From: Candidatus Firestoneibacteriota bacterium
GTDB lineage: Bacteria > Oederibacteriota > D2-FULL-39-29
NCBI GenBank assembly: GCA_903891415.1
Contig: CAITEH010000085.1
Coordinates: forward strand, 47,032-111,031
DNA length: 64,000 nt
Direction: 5' to 3'
Shown: positions 55,233-63,873 of the stretch, in pieces
Layout: each line of letters opens with the position of its first letter
Position numbering within the stretch: position 1 is the stretch's first letter
The notes under the pieces: model-generated
What the model saw: the letters and a program-made list of their open reading frames with translations, nothing else
Database searches by the model: none
What the model was told of the DNA's origin: nothing
Position numbers and translations under genes: made by a program

Positions 55233-55307
55233 GTCCGTAAGGTTCGTAACGTCCATAAAGTCGAAGGTCAAGGAAGAGAAGCAAAAGGAGCAAAAGGAGC
55301 AAAAGGA
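55233..55307 (+). repeat. Nonamer array ending in three Shine-Dalgarno-like copies
   Basis: 9-nt units in register: GTCCGTAAG, GTTCGTAAC, GTCCATAAA, GTCGAAGGT (55233-55268); after a short A/G-rich stretch GCAAAAGGA occurs three times in a row (55281-55307). The last copies carry AAAGGA just before the ATG of the DUF4175 gene at 55313. Confidence 0.75.
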
Positions 55308-55312
55308 GAAGG

Positions 55313-58078
55313 ATGGAAGGTTATTACGGAAGAATAAGAGCACTCTTAAATATTACCAGAAAACGTGTCTTTGCTTTGACTCTTTTTCGCGGAAGCCTGT
55401 ATTTCGCGGGAGTGAACCTGGCTTATTGCAATATTTTCTGCCTGCTTGACGCGCTGGTTGAATTTTCCGCGAATTTCAGATATTTTTTCTTCGGCGGTTA
55501 TTTAGTTGTTCTCTTCGCGGCAATTTTTATTTTTCTTATCAGGCCGGTTAGCGGCAAGCTCACCGATGATAAGGCCGCGCTTCTGGTTCAAAGACAGGAC
55601 AGCCGGCTTAAGGATGATATTATTAACTTTCTTCAGCTTGCGAGGAAGCTTGAAAGAGGAGAACTGAAAGAGACCTCACGCGAGATCACCGAAGAATATC
55701 TAAAGCGGTCTGACAGTAAAATAGTTCCTGCGATATTTTCCGGAGTGCGGGCCTTCCCGGGCCTCAGGAAAGAGGGGATGTTTTTTTGTGTTCTTTTAAT
55801 TATTTTTAGCGTGTTGTGTGTGTTTCCGCCTTACTTGATGAAGTATTCCCTGCTCCGGCTTTTTGATCCCTCCCTGGATACTTCGGCCGTTTCAAACTAC
55901 AGGGTTCTTACCGGAATCCCGGAGATCGGCGACCTGAAAGTAAAGGTCCATTATCCTGCTTATACAGGGATGGACGTTAAGATATTTGAGGAAGGCGGAA
56001 ATGCTGAAGCCTTAAAGAACTCGAGGCTGGAAATTTCAGGCACGGCCAGCAAACCGGTAGCCGGGGGTTTTGCGGCCGGCACTGAAGGCGGCAGGGATTT
56101 TTATTCTCCGCTCAATATAGCTGATCCGCTCAGGCCCGCCTTTAGCCTGGTCATCAAGGAAGATCTGGAATATAAAATAGGTTTGACTGACAGGCAGGGC
56201 CGTTCCGGCGTCGAAAGAGTTTTTCATAATATTAAGGTTATCCGTGACGAGAACCCGCGGGTAAACATGATATTTCCCAATCAGGAACTTATTGCCGCCC
56301 CGGATGCGGAGCTAAAGGTCGTTTATGAATATACCGATGATTTTGGAGTTACCTCGGTCAATCTGGTCTGTGAGAAGCACGGGCAGGAAAAACGCACACC
56401 GCTAGTGCGAAATGCCGGGACAAAACTTCATGACTCCGGGGAGTTAGAGCTTGACCTTGCTAAGGCCGGCCTTACTTTTGGAGATGACCTGGGGCTTTAT
56501 GTGGAAGCTTTTGATAATGATGTGCTGGACGGGCCCAAGAGAGGGGTTTCACAGAAAGTCAGGATAAAAATACCATCGCTTCAGGAATATTTAAAGCAAG
56601 AAGATCCGGCAGAGGCGGAGAATTTTGAGGAACTACTTAAGTCCGCGGACAATTTTAAGAACAGACAGGAGGATTTTCTGGCGCAGCTGGAAAAACTGAA
56701 AATATCCGGCGAGCCCGACCTGGCCAGGATGCTTGCCGATCTTGAGGGGCTTCAGAATGACCTGGCAAAACTCGCGGAAAAACTTATGGCAACGGCATTG
56801 AAAGTCCCTGAGGAAACTTTAAAGAACGCTCAAATGAGCAGGCTTGATATGGGAAAAATAGCTAAGCTTTTGAAGGAATTGGAGGCGTCCATAAGGAGCG
56901 GTGATAAAGAAGCGGCAAAACGGCTGGCACAGGAACTAAACAACGCAATGAGCGAAATGCTGGAGTCACTGCGGAAGATGCTTGAGTCCAGCGGCATGGC
57001 CAGGCAGAGAAATATGCTGAAACAGGCCGGCGAGCTGGGGAAAGCTATAAAAGAAATGCTCCGGGAAGAGAAAAATATTTACGCGGATACGGCAAAGGAA
57101 GCCGCGGAAGGGCTTAAGGAGCTTTTGGCCGGCCAGGAGAAACTTATAGAGGAAATAATAAAAAAACAGCAGGAAGCGGTAAATATTGCCGGGCAGACTT
57201 TTAACGGTTTGGCGGAAAAAAAACTCGGTGAATATACAGAGACCGTGAAGGGCATAGGCGTAAGGGAACTGGTGCCTCTTACCGGAAAACTGCTTAAAGA
57301 TCTTAAGGAAAATATATTTTCCTCTGCCGTTGTTGAATTGACCCTGGCGGCGGGGATCGCAGAAAGCGGTATGAGATATTGCGGGGTGCTGGAACAGCAG
57401 GCCTCTTTACGTTTAGCCGAACTTAAGAAAATAACCGGAACAGAAGAAGCCCGAAAAATAAAAGAAAAAGAGAGGGACGGCCTGGCGGAAATAAATGCCG
57501 GTCTTAAAAAAGTTGGCGGTATCGAAAAAGAAATACTGGTGCTCTTCCAAAGTGCCGCGAAAGGTAAAAATAACGGGGAAAATAAAGATCCTGCCTGTGA
57601 AGGGCTCAAGAAAAAGCAGGAAGAACTTAAAAATAAGCTTTCGAAATTTAAGGAAAAGCTTAATTTCGCGGGGGCGGACGGCTTTCCTGCCGGGGCTTTC
57701 CAAAACGATATTTCCGGAGCTGAGGAGGGTATGAAAAATGCCTCGGAAGAACTTCAGGGCAAAGACGCCTACGGGGCTTTAGACGGCGAGCAGGCCGCTA
57801 TTTCGCATCTTGAGGATCTGGGCAAGGGAATGGAAGAGTTGCCGCAGGGCGGCGGAGCAAGCGGTTCCGGCCCGGCTATTTTTTCAGCAGCCGGCGGAAG
57901 CAATGGCGGAAGGGGCGGGAACAGGGGCATTCACACGGGAAAACAAAAATTGCCGCAGAAAAAGGAGTATAAACCTCCCAAAGAATTCAGAGAGGATATA
58001 CTGGATGCCATGAAGGAAAAACTCCCGCAAAAATATAAGGACCTGGTAGAAGAGTATTACAAAAAACTCCTGCGTTAA
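55313..58078 (+). CDS. DUF4175-like membrane protein with long coiled coil
   Basis: 921 residues. Two N-terminal TM segments (about 20-90; FFGGYLVVLFAAIFIFLIRP) and a third hydrophobic stretch near 155-175 (MFFCVLLIIFSVLCVFPPYL). A beta-rich periplasmic part follows (KVHYPAYTGMDVKIFEEGGN, NPRVNMIFPNQELIAAPDAE), then a helical coiled coil from about 430 to 800 rich in Lys/Glu/Leu, and a Gly-rich end with GGGASGSGPAIFSAAGGSNG. It resembles DUF4175 proteins that close MoxR/VWA operons. Start at 55313 follows three tandem AAAGGA units. Confidence 0.85.
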   Translation: MEGYYGRIRALLNITRKRVFALTLFRGSLYFAGVNLAYCNIFCLLDALVEFSANFRYFFFGGYLVVLFAAIFIFLIRPVSGKLTDDKAALLVQRQDSRLKDDIINFLQLARKLERGELKETSREITEEYLKRSDSKIVPAIFSGVRAFPGLRKEGMFFCVLLIIFSVLCVFPPYLMKYSLLRLFDPSLDTSAVSNYRVLTGIPEIGDLKVKVHYPAYTGMDVKIFEEGGNAEALKNSRLEISGTASKPVAGGFAAGTEGGRDFYSPLNIADPLRPAFSLVIKEDLEYKIGLTDRQGRSGVERVFHNIKVIRDENPRVNMIFPNQELIAAPDAELKVVYEYTDDFGVTSVNLVCEKHGQEKRTPLVRNAGTKLHDSGELELDLAKAGLTFGDDLGLYVEAFDNDVLDGPKRGVSQKVRIKIPSLQEYLKQEDPAEAENFEELLKSADNFKNRQEDFLAQLEKLKISGEPDLARMLADLEGLQNDLAKLAEKLMATALKVPEETLKNAQMSRLDMGKIAKLLKELEASIRSGDKEAAKRLAQELNNAMSEMLESLRKMLESSGMARQRNMLKQAGELGKAIKEMLREEKNIYADTAKEAAEGLKELLAGQEKLIEEIIKKQQEAVNIAGQTFNGLAEKKLGEYTETVKGIGVRELVPLTGKLLKDLKENIFSSAVVELTLAAGIAESGMRYCGVLEQQASLRLAELKKITGTEEARKIKEKERDGLAEINAGLKKVGGIEKEILVLFQSAAKGKNNGENKDPACEGLKKKQEELKNKLSKFKEKLNFAGADGFPAGAFQNDISGAEEGMKNASEELQGKDAYGALDGEQAAISHLEDLGKGMEELPQGGGASGSGPAIFSAAGGSNGGRGGNRGIHTGKQKLPQKKEYKPPKEFREDILDAMKEKLPQKYKDLVEEYYKKLLR

Positions 58079-58258
58079 GCCTGTGTTCTTTGGCAGCTGC
58101 CGGCGGAAATAAGGCAATTTATGGAGCGGGCAAGGTTAAAGAGAGCTGAAAAAGCCCCTTTTACGGTAAAAAGAGAATTTGCAGCGAAAGCAAGGCCCGT
58201 TTGTTTTTCTTTTTCAGAGACAGTGTATGTCTGCAGAAAACTGCATCAACAGGCAACC

Positions 58259-58287
58259 TTTACAAGCGGTCCGAAAAATGGTATGAT
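58259..58287 (+). promoter_or_regulatory. Promoter of purF (predicted leaderless start)
   Basis: TTTACA (58259-58264) and TATGAT (58282-58287) with a 17-bp spacer. The purF ATG at 58294 begins seven bases after the -10 box, so the transcript should start at the codon itself. Confidence 0.75.
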
Positions 58288-58293
58288 ATAAAT

Positions 58294-59667
58294 ATGTGCG
58301 GAATCTTCGGTGTTTATAATGTAGAAGAAGCTTCAAAACTTACCTATCTGGGGCTCTATGCCCTCCAGCATCGCGGCCAGGAAAGCGCCGGCATTGCTTC
58401 CTCCGACGGCGCGAAAATACATTCACTTGTAAAAATGGGGCTTGTTTCGGATATTTTTTCTCCGGATGTTTTTGCCGGGCTGCCGGGCCGGTCGGCCATA
58501 GGGCATTGCAGGTATTCAACTACCGGAACTTCCTCTATTAAGAACGCCCAGCCCTTGACCGTTTCCTACTGCCGGGGACAGCTGGCTATGGCTCACAACG
58601 GGAACCTGGTAAATGCGGATCTGCTCCGGTCTGTTCTGGAAGCCGACGGTTCTATTTTTTCTTCAACAACGGATACGGAAGTTATCATTCACCTGCTGGC
58701 CCAGTCCAAGAAAAATACTTTTGAAGATATGCTTGTCGATTCCCTGAAAAAAGTAAATGGAGCTTTCTCTCTCGTGGTGCTTACCGAGAAAGAGCTTATC
58801 GGAGTTGTGGATCCCTGGAATTTCCGGCCGCTCAGCATTGGAAAAAAAGACAATGGCTATGTGCTGGCTTCCGAGACCTGTGCTTTTGATATAATCGATG
58901 CGGAATACATAAGAGCGGTTGAACCGGGAGAGATGATAATAATTAATGAAAACGGGCTGAGGTCCATAAAGCCCTTTAAGCCGCAAAGACCTAAGAAGTG
59001 TATATTTGAGTTTATTTATTTTTCCAGGCCGGACAGCTATATCTTCGGGCAGAGCGTCCAAAAAGCCAGAAAGGCTCTGGGTGCCGAGCTTGCTAAAGAG
59101 TGTAAAATTACCGCCGCGGATTGCGTGATCCCGGTACCTGACTCAGCCAATTCAGCGGCTACAGGGTATGCGAGTGAAAGCGGAACCCCGTATGAGATCG
59201 GTATTATTCGTAATCATTATATCGGCAGGACCTTTATTGAGCCGAGCCAGGCCATCCGGGATTTCGGCGCCAAAATTAAATATAATCCCGTAAAGGAGAT
59301 CTTGAATAATAAAGACCTGCTGGTAATAGATGATTCCATCGTAAGAGGTACGACGAGCCGCAAACTGGTGAAAATGCTCCGGAAAGCGGGGGCAAAACAG
59401 GTGCACTGGCGGATAAGCAGCCCGCCTATTACCCATCCCTGTTTTTACGGAGTTGATACTCCGACCAGGGCCGAGCTCATTGGAGCCTCGCATACCGTTG
59501 AGGAAATAAAAAAATATCTCAAAGTTGAGTCACTTTGCTATTTAAGCGCTGACGGCATGGTCAAAGCCGTAGGCGGAAAAAAAGAAGACTATTGCATGGC
59601 TTGTTTCTGCGGGGAATATCCCGTGGAATTCAATAAAGAGCCGGATAAAATGGAGTTTGAAAGGTAG
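58294..59667 (+). CDS. purF: Amidophosphoribosyltransferase
   Basis: First step of purine synthesis: PRPP plus glutamine to phosphoribosylamine. 457 residues from MCGIFGVYN at 58294, the start being fixed because Cys2 is the N-terminal nucleophile after Met removal. The open frame runs 31 codons further up but those cover the promoter. Glutaminase residues: Cys1 of CGIFGVYN, HCRYSTTGTSS, MAHNGNLVN. The PRTase domain has VPDSANSAATGYA, IGRTFIEPSQAIRD and the PRPP site LLVIDDSIVRGTTSRKLVKM. Terminal Cys residues (DYCMACFCGEYP) suggest an iron-sulfur cluster, as in Bacillus PurF. purM follows 3 bp later. Confidence 0.96.
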   Translation: MCGIFGVYNVEEASKLTYLGLYALQHRGQESAGIASSDGAKIHSLVKMGLVSDIFSPDVFAGLPGRSAIGHCRYSTTGTSSIKNAQPLTVSYCRGQLAMAHNGNLVNADLLRSVLEADGSIFSSTTDTEVIIHLLAQSKKNTFEDMLVDSLKKVNGAFSLVVLTEKELIGVVDPWNFRPLSIGKKDNGYVLASETCAFDIIDAEYIRAVEPGEMIIINENGLRSIKPFKPQRPKKCIFEFIYFSRPDSYIFGQSVQKARKALGAELAKECKITAADCVIPVPDSANSAATGYASESGTPYEIGIIRNHYIGRTFIEPSQAIRDFGAKIKYNPVKEILNNKDLLVIDDSIVRGTTSRKLVKMLRKAGAKQVHWRISSPPITHPCFYGVDTPTRAELIGASHTVEEIKKYLKVESLCYLSADGMVKAVGGKKEDYCMACFCGEYPVEFNKEPDKMEFER

Positions 59668-59670
59668 CTT

Positions 59671-60714
59671 ATGAAAAAAAGTTTTGACTATGCCAGCGCG
59701 GGTGTTAACATTGATATTGCCGATGCGGCGAAAAAGAAAATAAAATCCCTGGTAAAAGCCACATTTACTCCGGGGGTTCTTTCCGAGATCGGAAAGTTTG
59801 GCGGCTTTTTTTCAATTGAACATTTAAAATATAAAAAGCCCGTATTTATTTCCAGCGTTGACGGTGTCGGTACCAAGTTGAAAGTTGCTTCCCTGATGAA
59901 AAAATATGATACCGTAGGTGTGGATCTTATTAACCACTGCGCAGATGATATCCTGGTGCACGGTGCCAGGCCTTTATTTTTTCTTGATTATATCGCGATG
60001 GCGAAAACCACGCCTGAAGTTGTCGGTGAAATAGTAAAAGGGCTGGTAACGGCCTGCAAAGCGGAAAAATGCGCCCTGGTGGGCGGTGAGACCGCACAGA
60101 TGCCGGATGTCTACAGGGGTAATGATCTTGATCTTGTAGGCCTTGTTGTCGGAATAGTTGAAAAGGATAAAATAATAGACGGCAGGAATATTAAAGCGGG
60201 TGATAAAATTATCGGCTTAAGATCTACCGGGCTGCATACTAACGGTTATACCCTGGCAAGAAAACTCCTTTTTGATAAAGCGGGATACAAAGTTAACACC
60301 TATTTGAAAAAATTAAAGACCACGGTCGGCAAGGCGCTCCTGGCCCCGCACCGTTCCTATACCGGGCCCGTTTTTAAGCTTATTAATAAAATAGAAGTAA
60401 GAGGCCTCGCGCATATTACAGGCGGCGGTTTTACCGATAACATACCAAGAATACTGCCCGAGGGAGTGGGCGTAGTTATTGAGAAAAAGAGCTGGAAACC
60501 TCTTCCTGTGTTTGAATTGATCGCCGGGCTGGGCAATCTTGAAGACAAAGAGATGTACCGTACTTTCAATATGGGCATCGGAATGTGTATCTTTGTTGCG
60601 CCTGAAGCTGCAAATAAGGCCATGAAATTACTTAAAGCCTGCGGCGAAAAGCCCGTTATCATAGGTGATGTCGTCAGATCCCGTAATGGCGCAAAAAAAG
60701 TCGAAATAGTCTGA
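59671..60714 (+). CDS. purM: Phosphoribosylformylglycinamidine cyclo-ligase (AIR synthetase)
   Basis: ATP-dependent closure of the imidazole ring in purine synthesis. 347 residues: YASAGVNIDIADAAKKKIKS, SSVDGVGTKLKVASLMKKYD, NHCADDILVHGARPLFFLDY, GGETAQMPDVYRGNDLDLVG, LHTNGYTLARKLL, AHITGGGFTDNIPRILPEGV, MFNMGIGM-like TFNMGIGMCIFVA. It is coupled to purF (AAAGG within the purF end supplies the ribosome-binding site). Confidence 0.97.
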   Translation: MKKSFDYASAGVNIDIADAAKKKIKSLVKATFTPGVLSEIGKFGGFFSIEHLKYKKPVFISSVDGVGTKLKVASLMKKYDTVGVDLINHCADDILVHGARPLFFLDYIAMAKTTPEVVGEIVKGLVTACKAEKCALVGGETAQMPDVYRGNDLDLVGLVVGIVEKDKIIDGRNIKAGDKIIGLRSTGLHTNGYTLARKLLFDKAGYKVNTYLKKLKTTVGKALLAPHRSYTGPVFKLINKIEVRGLAHITGGGFTDNIPRILPEGVGVVIEKKSWKPLPVFELIAGLGNLEDKEMYRTFNMGIGMCIFVAPEAANKAMKLLKACGEKPVIIGDVVRSRNGAKKVEIV

Positions 60715-60834
60715 AAACAGCTTATTAGCTCAAAACGGCTTTCCCTTCTTTTTTAGCTTTTTCCGGTTCCGGTGTTCTTGTGTATGTTTTTCCGCTGCTT
60801 TTACGGGGTTTTTATAGTTTTTCACAGTTTTCCC

Positions 60835-60863
60835 TTGCAAAAGCTAAAAAAAATCTATATAAT
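60835..60863 (+). promoter_or_regulatory. Promoter of the rpsB-tsf-pyrH operon
   Basis: TTGCAA (60835-60840) and TATAAT (60858-60863), spacer 17 bp. Transcription should begin near 60870, giving a leader of ~100 nt. Confidence 0.75.
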
Positions 60864-60894
60864 AAGCAAAAATCTTACACGCTTGCTGACAGAA

Positions 60895-60921
60895 GCGGGG
60901 GTCCCTTGTACGAGGGCCCGC
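60895..60921 (+). promoter_or_regulatory. Bulged hairpin in the rpsB leader
   Basis: GCGGG (60895-60899) pairs with CCCGC (60917-60921), then after a three-base bulge (GGT) CCCTT (60903-60907) pairs with GAGGG (60912-60916), leaving a GTAC loop. It lies 48 bp upstream of rpsB and could be a binding site for free S2 (autoregulation); this is inference. Confidence 0.4.
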
Positions 60922-60969
60922 CAAAGGATGACGCGGCGAATGTAAAAAACCACAGGAGGAATACGCATT

Positions 60970-61887
60970 ATGCCCGTCATTTCTATCAAGTCGCTGCTCG
61001 AATCAGGAGTCCACTTCGGACACCAAACCAAGAGATGGAACCCAAAAATGGAAAAATACATTTATGGGAAGAGGAACGGGATCTATATCATAGATCTCCA
61101 GAAAACCGTAAAAAAACTCAAAGAAGCCTGTGATTTTATCCGCAGCGTTTCTGAAGCCGGCGGTTCGGTGCTTTTTGTAGGCACCAAAAGCCAGGCCCAG
61201 GAAATTATAACGGAAGAAGCCAAACGCGCGGGAATGTTCTACGTTTCCTTCAGATGGCTCGGCGGCATGCTTACGAACTTTAAGACCATAAAAAAATCCA
61301 TAAAGCGCCTCGAAGAAATAGAGAAAATGAAAGCGGAAGTCTTTGATAAACTTCCCCGGCACGAGGTCATGGAACTCGAAAAAGAGATGGGGAAACTTAA
61401 CAAAGTACTGGGCGGTATCCGGCATATGGACAGATTGCCGGCAGCGCTTTTTGTGGTTGATACCAAGAAAGAACACACCGCGATACTTGAAGCTGCCAAA
61501 CTGGAGATACCGGTTGTCGGTGTAGCCGACACCAACGCTGACCCGGACGAGATAGAATACGTTATTCCGGGCAACGATGACGCTATCCGGTCCATCAAAT
61601 TGATAACAGGCCTTATCGCGGAGTCCGTACTTGAAGGTAAAAAAGGAAAGAATGAATCCGCAATGATCGAAGATAAGAAAGCCCCGGAAACTGCGGAAAT
61701 AGCGCCTGATACTTCTGAAATTGCGCCTTTACTGGATACGGAAGAAACCCCGGTGATAGCCGTGGATGAATTACCGGTAGATATTGACGAAGAAATTGAA
61801 ACGGTCATAAGCAAGTTTGAAGAAGAACCCGAACTGAAAAAAACCGCAACAAAGAAGAAAATTGTCAAAGAAGGGGGCATTGAATAA
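60970..61887 (+). CDS. rpsB: 30S ribosomal protein S2
   Basis: 30S subunit protein needed for S1 binding. 305 residues, longer than the usual ~240-260. S2 features: [90 protein letters not shown] and [20 protein letters not shown]. About 80 extra residues form an acidic C-terminal tail ([20 protein letters not shown]...). Shine-Dalgarno CAGGAGG before the ATG. The stop shares a base with the tsf ATG (TAATG). Confidence 0.97.
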   Translation: MPVISIKSLLESGVHFGHQTKRWNPKMEKYIYGKRNGIYIIDLQKTVKKLKEACDFIRSVSEAGGSVLFVGTKSQAQEIITEEAKRAGMFYVSFRWLGGMLTNFKTIKKSIKRLEEIEKMKAEVFDKLPRHEVMELEKEMGKLNKVLGGIRHMDRLPAALFVVDTKKEHTAILEAAKLEIPVVGVADTNADPDEIEYVIPGNDDAIRSIKLITGLIAESVLEGKKGKNESAMIEDKKAPETAEIAPDTSEIAPLLDTEETPVIAVDELPVDIDEEIETVISKFEEEPELKKTATKKKIVKEGGIE

Positions 61888-62477
61888 TGGTTGCCGCAAA
61901 AACAATAGCAGAATTAAGGGAGAAGACCGGTGCAGGCATGATGCTCTGCAAGGAAGCACTAGAACAAACAGGCGGCAATATTGAAAAAGCCGTGGAAATA
62001 TTAAGAAAAAAAGGCGCGGCCTCTGCCCAGAAAAGGTCTGCCAAAACGGTCAGATCCGGGCTGGTCTACGCGTATCTCCATATGGAAGGTACTGTCGGCG
62101 CGATGGTGGAAGTCAACTGTGAGACGGATTTTGTCGCGAGGACGGATGATTTTAAGGAACTTGTAAAAGACATCGCGATGCAGGTGGCCGCCATGAACCC
62201 TATTTATGTCAGAAGGGAAGATGTGCCGCCCGAAGTACTGGAAAAAGAAAAAGCGATCTACAAGGATGAAGTTGCGAAATCCGGAAAGCCGGCAAACATA
62301 GTTGATAAAATAGTTGAAGGCAAACTGGAAAAGTATTTCAAAGATTTCTGCCTGGTGGACCAGGCTTTTATTAAGGATGATAAGATCCAGATAAAGGACC
62401 TTGTTGCCCAGAAAATAGGCAAGATCGGGGAAAATATCGTGATTAAAAGATTTGCAAGATTCAAGATTGGAGAGTGA
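61887..62477 (+). CDS. tsf: Translation elongation factor Ts
   Basis: Nucleotide-exchange factor for EF-Tu. 196 residues, the short form found in many bacteria. The N-terminal UBA-like domain [20 protein letters not shown], the TDFVAR core ([14 protein letters not shown]), and [20 protein letters not shown]. It starts at the last base of the rpsB stop codon, in the conserved order rpsB-tsf-pyrH-frr. Confidence 0.97.
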   Translation: MVAAKTIAELREKTGAGMMLCKEALEQTGGNIEKAVEILRKKGAASAQKRSAKTVRSGLVYAYLHMEGTVGAMVEVNCETDFVARTDDFKELVKDIAMQVAAMNPIYVRREDVPPEVLEKEKAIYKDEVAKSGKPANIVDKIVEGKLEKYFKDFCLVDQAFIKDDKIQIKDLVAQKIGKIGENIVIKRFARFKIGE

Positions 62478-62479
62478 TC

Positions 62480-63196
62480 ATGGAAAAAGCCCGGCCAAAA
62501 TATAAAAGAGTAATGCTGAAGCTTGGCGGAGAGGCGCTGTCTGATGAGAACGAGCTGGGGCTGAACCCTACCTCTCTCAGGAACCTTGCGCTGGAAATAA
62601 AGAAAGCAAAAGAAACTTTGAATGTGGAAATAGCGATAGTTCTCGGGGGCGGCAATATTTTCAGGGGAAGTTTTGCCAGGGACATGGATAGAGTTAATGC
62701 CGACTACATGGGTATGCTTGCGACGGTCATTAACGGGCTGGCTCTGCAGGATTCACTTGAAAAAGTAGGCGTTTTTACAAGGGTGGTTACCGCCATAGAG
62801 ATGGAAAAACTGGCGGAACCCTATATAAGGCGCAGGGCGGTCAGGCATCTGGAAAAAGGCCGGGTCGTTATTTTTGCCGCCGGTACCGGTAATCCGTATT
62901 TTACAACGGACACGGCCGCGGCGCTCCGGGCTTCTGAGGTAGGTGCCGAAGTGGTAATGAAGGGCACCAAGGTTGACGGTGTTTTTTCCTCGGATCCCAA
63001 GAAAGATAAATCCGCAAAAAAGTATGATTCTATCAGTTACATGGATTTCATAAATAAACGGCTTAAGATCATGGATACTACGGCTGTTTCCTTATGTATG
63101 GAAAATAATATTCCTATAATTGTATTTGATCTTAAACAAAAGGGCTCAATAATCAAGGCAATATCAGGACAAAAGATCGGAACAATGGTGAATTAG
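62480..63196 (+). CDS. pyrH: UMP kinase
   Basis: Hexameric amino-acid-kinase-fold enzyme that phosphorylates UMP. 238 residues from the ATG at 62480 (a GTG at 62474 is also in frame); Shine-Dalgarno TTGGAGAG. Motifs: [82 protein letters not shown] and [14 protein letters not shown]. It lies in the translation operon as in most bacteria. Confidence 0.97.
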   Translation: MEKARPKYKRVMLKLGGEALSDENELGLNPTSLRNLALEIKKAKETLNVEIAIVLGGGNIFRGSFARDMDRVNADYMGMLATVINGLALQDSLEKVGVFTRVVTAIEMEKLAEPYIRRRAVRHLEKGRVVIFAAGTGNPYFTTDTAAALRASEVGAEVVMKGTKVDGVFSSDPKKDKSAKKYDSISYMDFINKRLKIMDTTAVSLCMENNIPIIVFDLKQKGSIIKAISGQKIGTMVN

Positions 63197-63202
63197 AAAA
63201 TA

Positions 63203-63230
63203 GGTTTCGGGTGCCGGGTTCTTGGTTTTT
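63203..63230 (+). repeat. Heptamer tandem array (four units) between pyrH and frr
   Basis: Units in register: GGTTTCG, GGTGCCG, GGTTCTT, GGTTTTT. It shares the GGTNNTN pattern with the arrays at 23126 and 27704, starts seven bases after the pyrH stop codon and separates pyrH from frr. Confidence 0.65.
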
Positions 63231-63312
63231 GACTAAATAAATGCCATCCTGGTGTAAGATTTTTGAACTTTATAGACGTTGCAGACCTTTAGACTTTATT
63301 AGAGGAGGTAGT

Positions 63313-63867
63313 ATGTCTTTTAATTTTGCTCAATACGAGGAAAAACTAAAAAAAGGCGTTGATCATCTTGGCAAGGAATTAGCCACGATCCGGAGCGGGC
63401 GGGCCAATGCCTCTATCCTGGACAGCGTGAAAGTTGAATATTATGGCAGCCAGGTTCCCCTGTCCCAGGTTGCCTCTATCAATGTGCCCCAGGCAAAGCT
63501 TATAGAAATTAAGGCCTGGGATGCGGGAGCTCTTCCCGCGATTGAAAAAGCCATTCAGAAATCTGATCTGGGCTTAAATCCCGTGAATGACGGCAAGCTC
63601 ATCCGTATAAATATTCCCGCGCTTACAGAAGAACGCAGAAAAGAGCTCGTGAAGTTCGCAAAAAAAGTCGGGGAAGAAGAAAAAGTGTCCCTGCGTAACC
63701 ACCGGAGGGCCGCTAATGAAGAGGTTGACTCGGCAAAGACCAAGGGTGAATTATCCGAAGATCAGCAAAAAAAAGAGAAGGATAGGATCCAGAAAACTTT
63801 GGACAGGTATATACAGCAGATAGATAAAACATTGACGGATAAAGAAAAAGAAATAATGGAAGTCTGA
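63313..63867 (+). CDS. frr: Ribosome recycling factor
   Basis: Splits post-termination ribosomes together with EF-G. 184 residues from the ATG at 63313, after AGAGGAGG; an upstream ATG at 63241 would add 24 unrelated residues and was rejected. Motifs: LGKELATIRSGRANASILDS, VKVEYYGSQVPLSQVASINV, IRINIPALTEERRKELVKFA and VSLRNHRRAANEEVD. The gap of 116 bp after pyrH holds a heptamer array. A weak TTGACT at 63229 could give it its own promoter. Confidence 0.97.
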   Translation: MSFNFAQYEEKLKKGVDHLGKELATIRSGRANASILDSVKVEYYGSQVPLSQVASINVPQAKLIEIKAWDAGALPAIEKAIQKSDLGLNPVNDGKLIRINIPALTEERRKELVKFAKKVGEEEKVSLRNHRRAANEEVDSAKTKGELSEDQQKKEKDRIQKTLDRYIQQIDKTLTDKEKEIMEV

Positions 63868-63873
63868 TAGAGC

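Noticed and set aside
58121..58291. Small open frame (56 codons) between the DUF4175 gene and purF
   Set aside because: No domain, no ribosome-binding site, and it runs across the purF promoter.
61239..61880. Antisense open frame (213 codons) opposite rpsB
   Set aside because: Ser/Ile-rich translation opposite a certain ribosomal protein gene; typical shadow.
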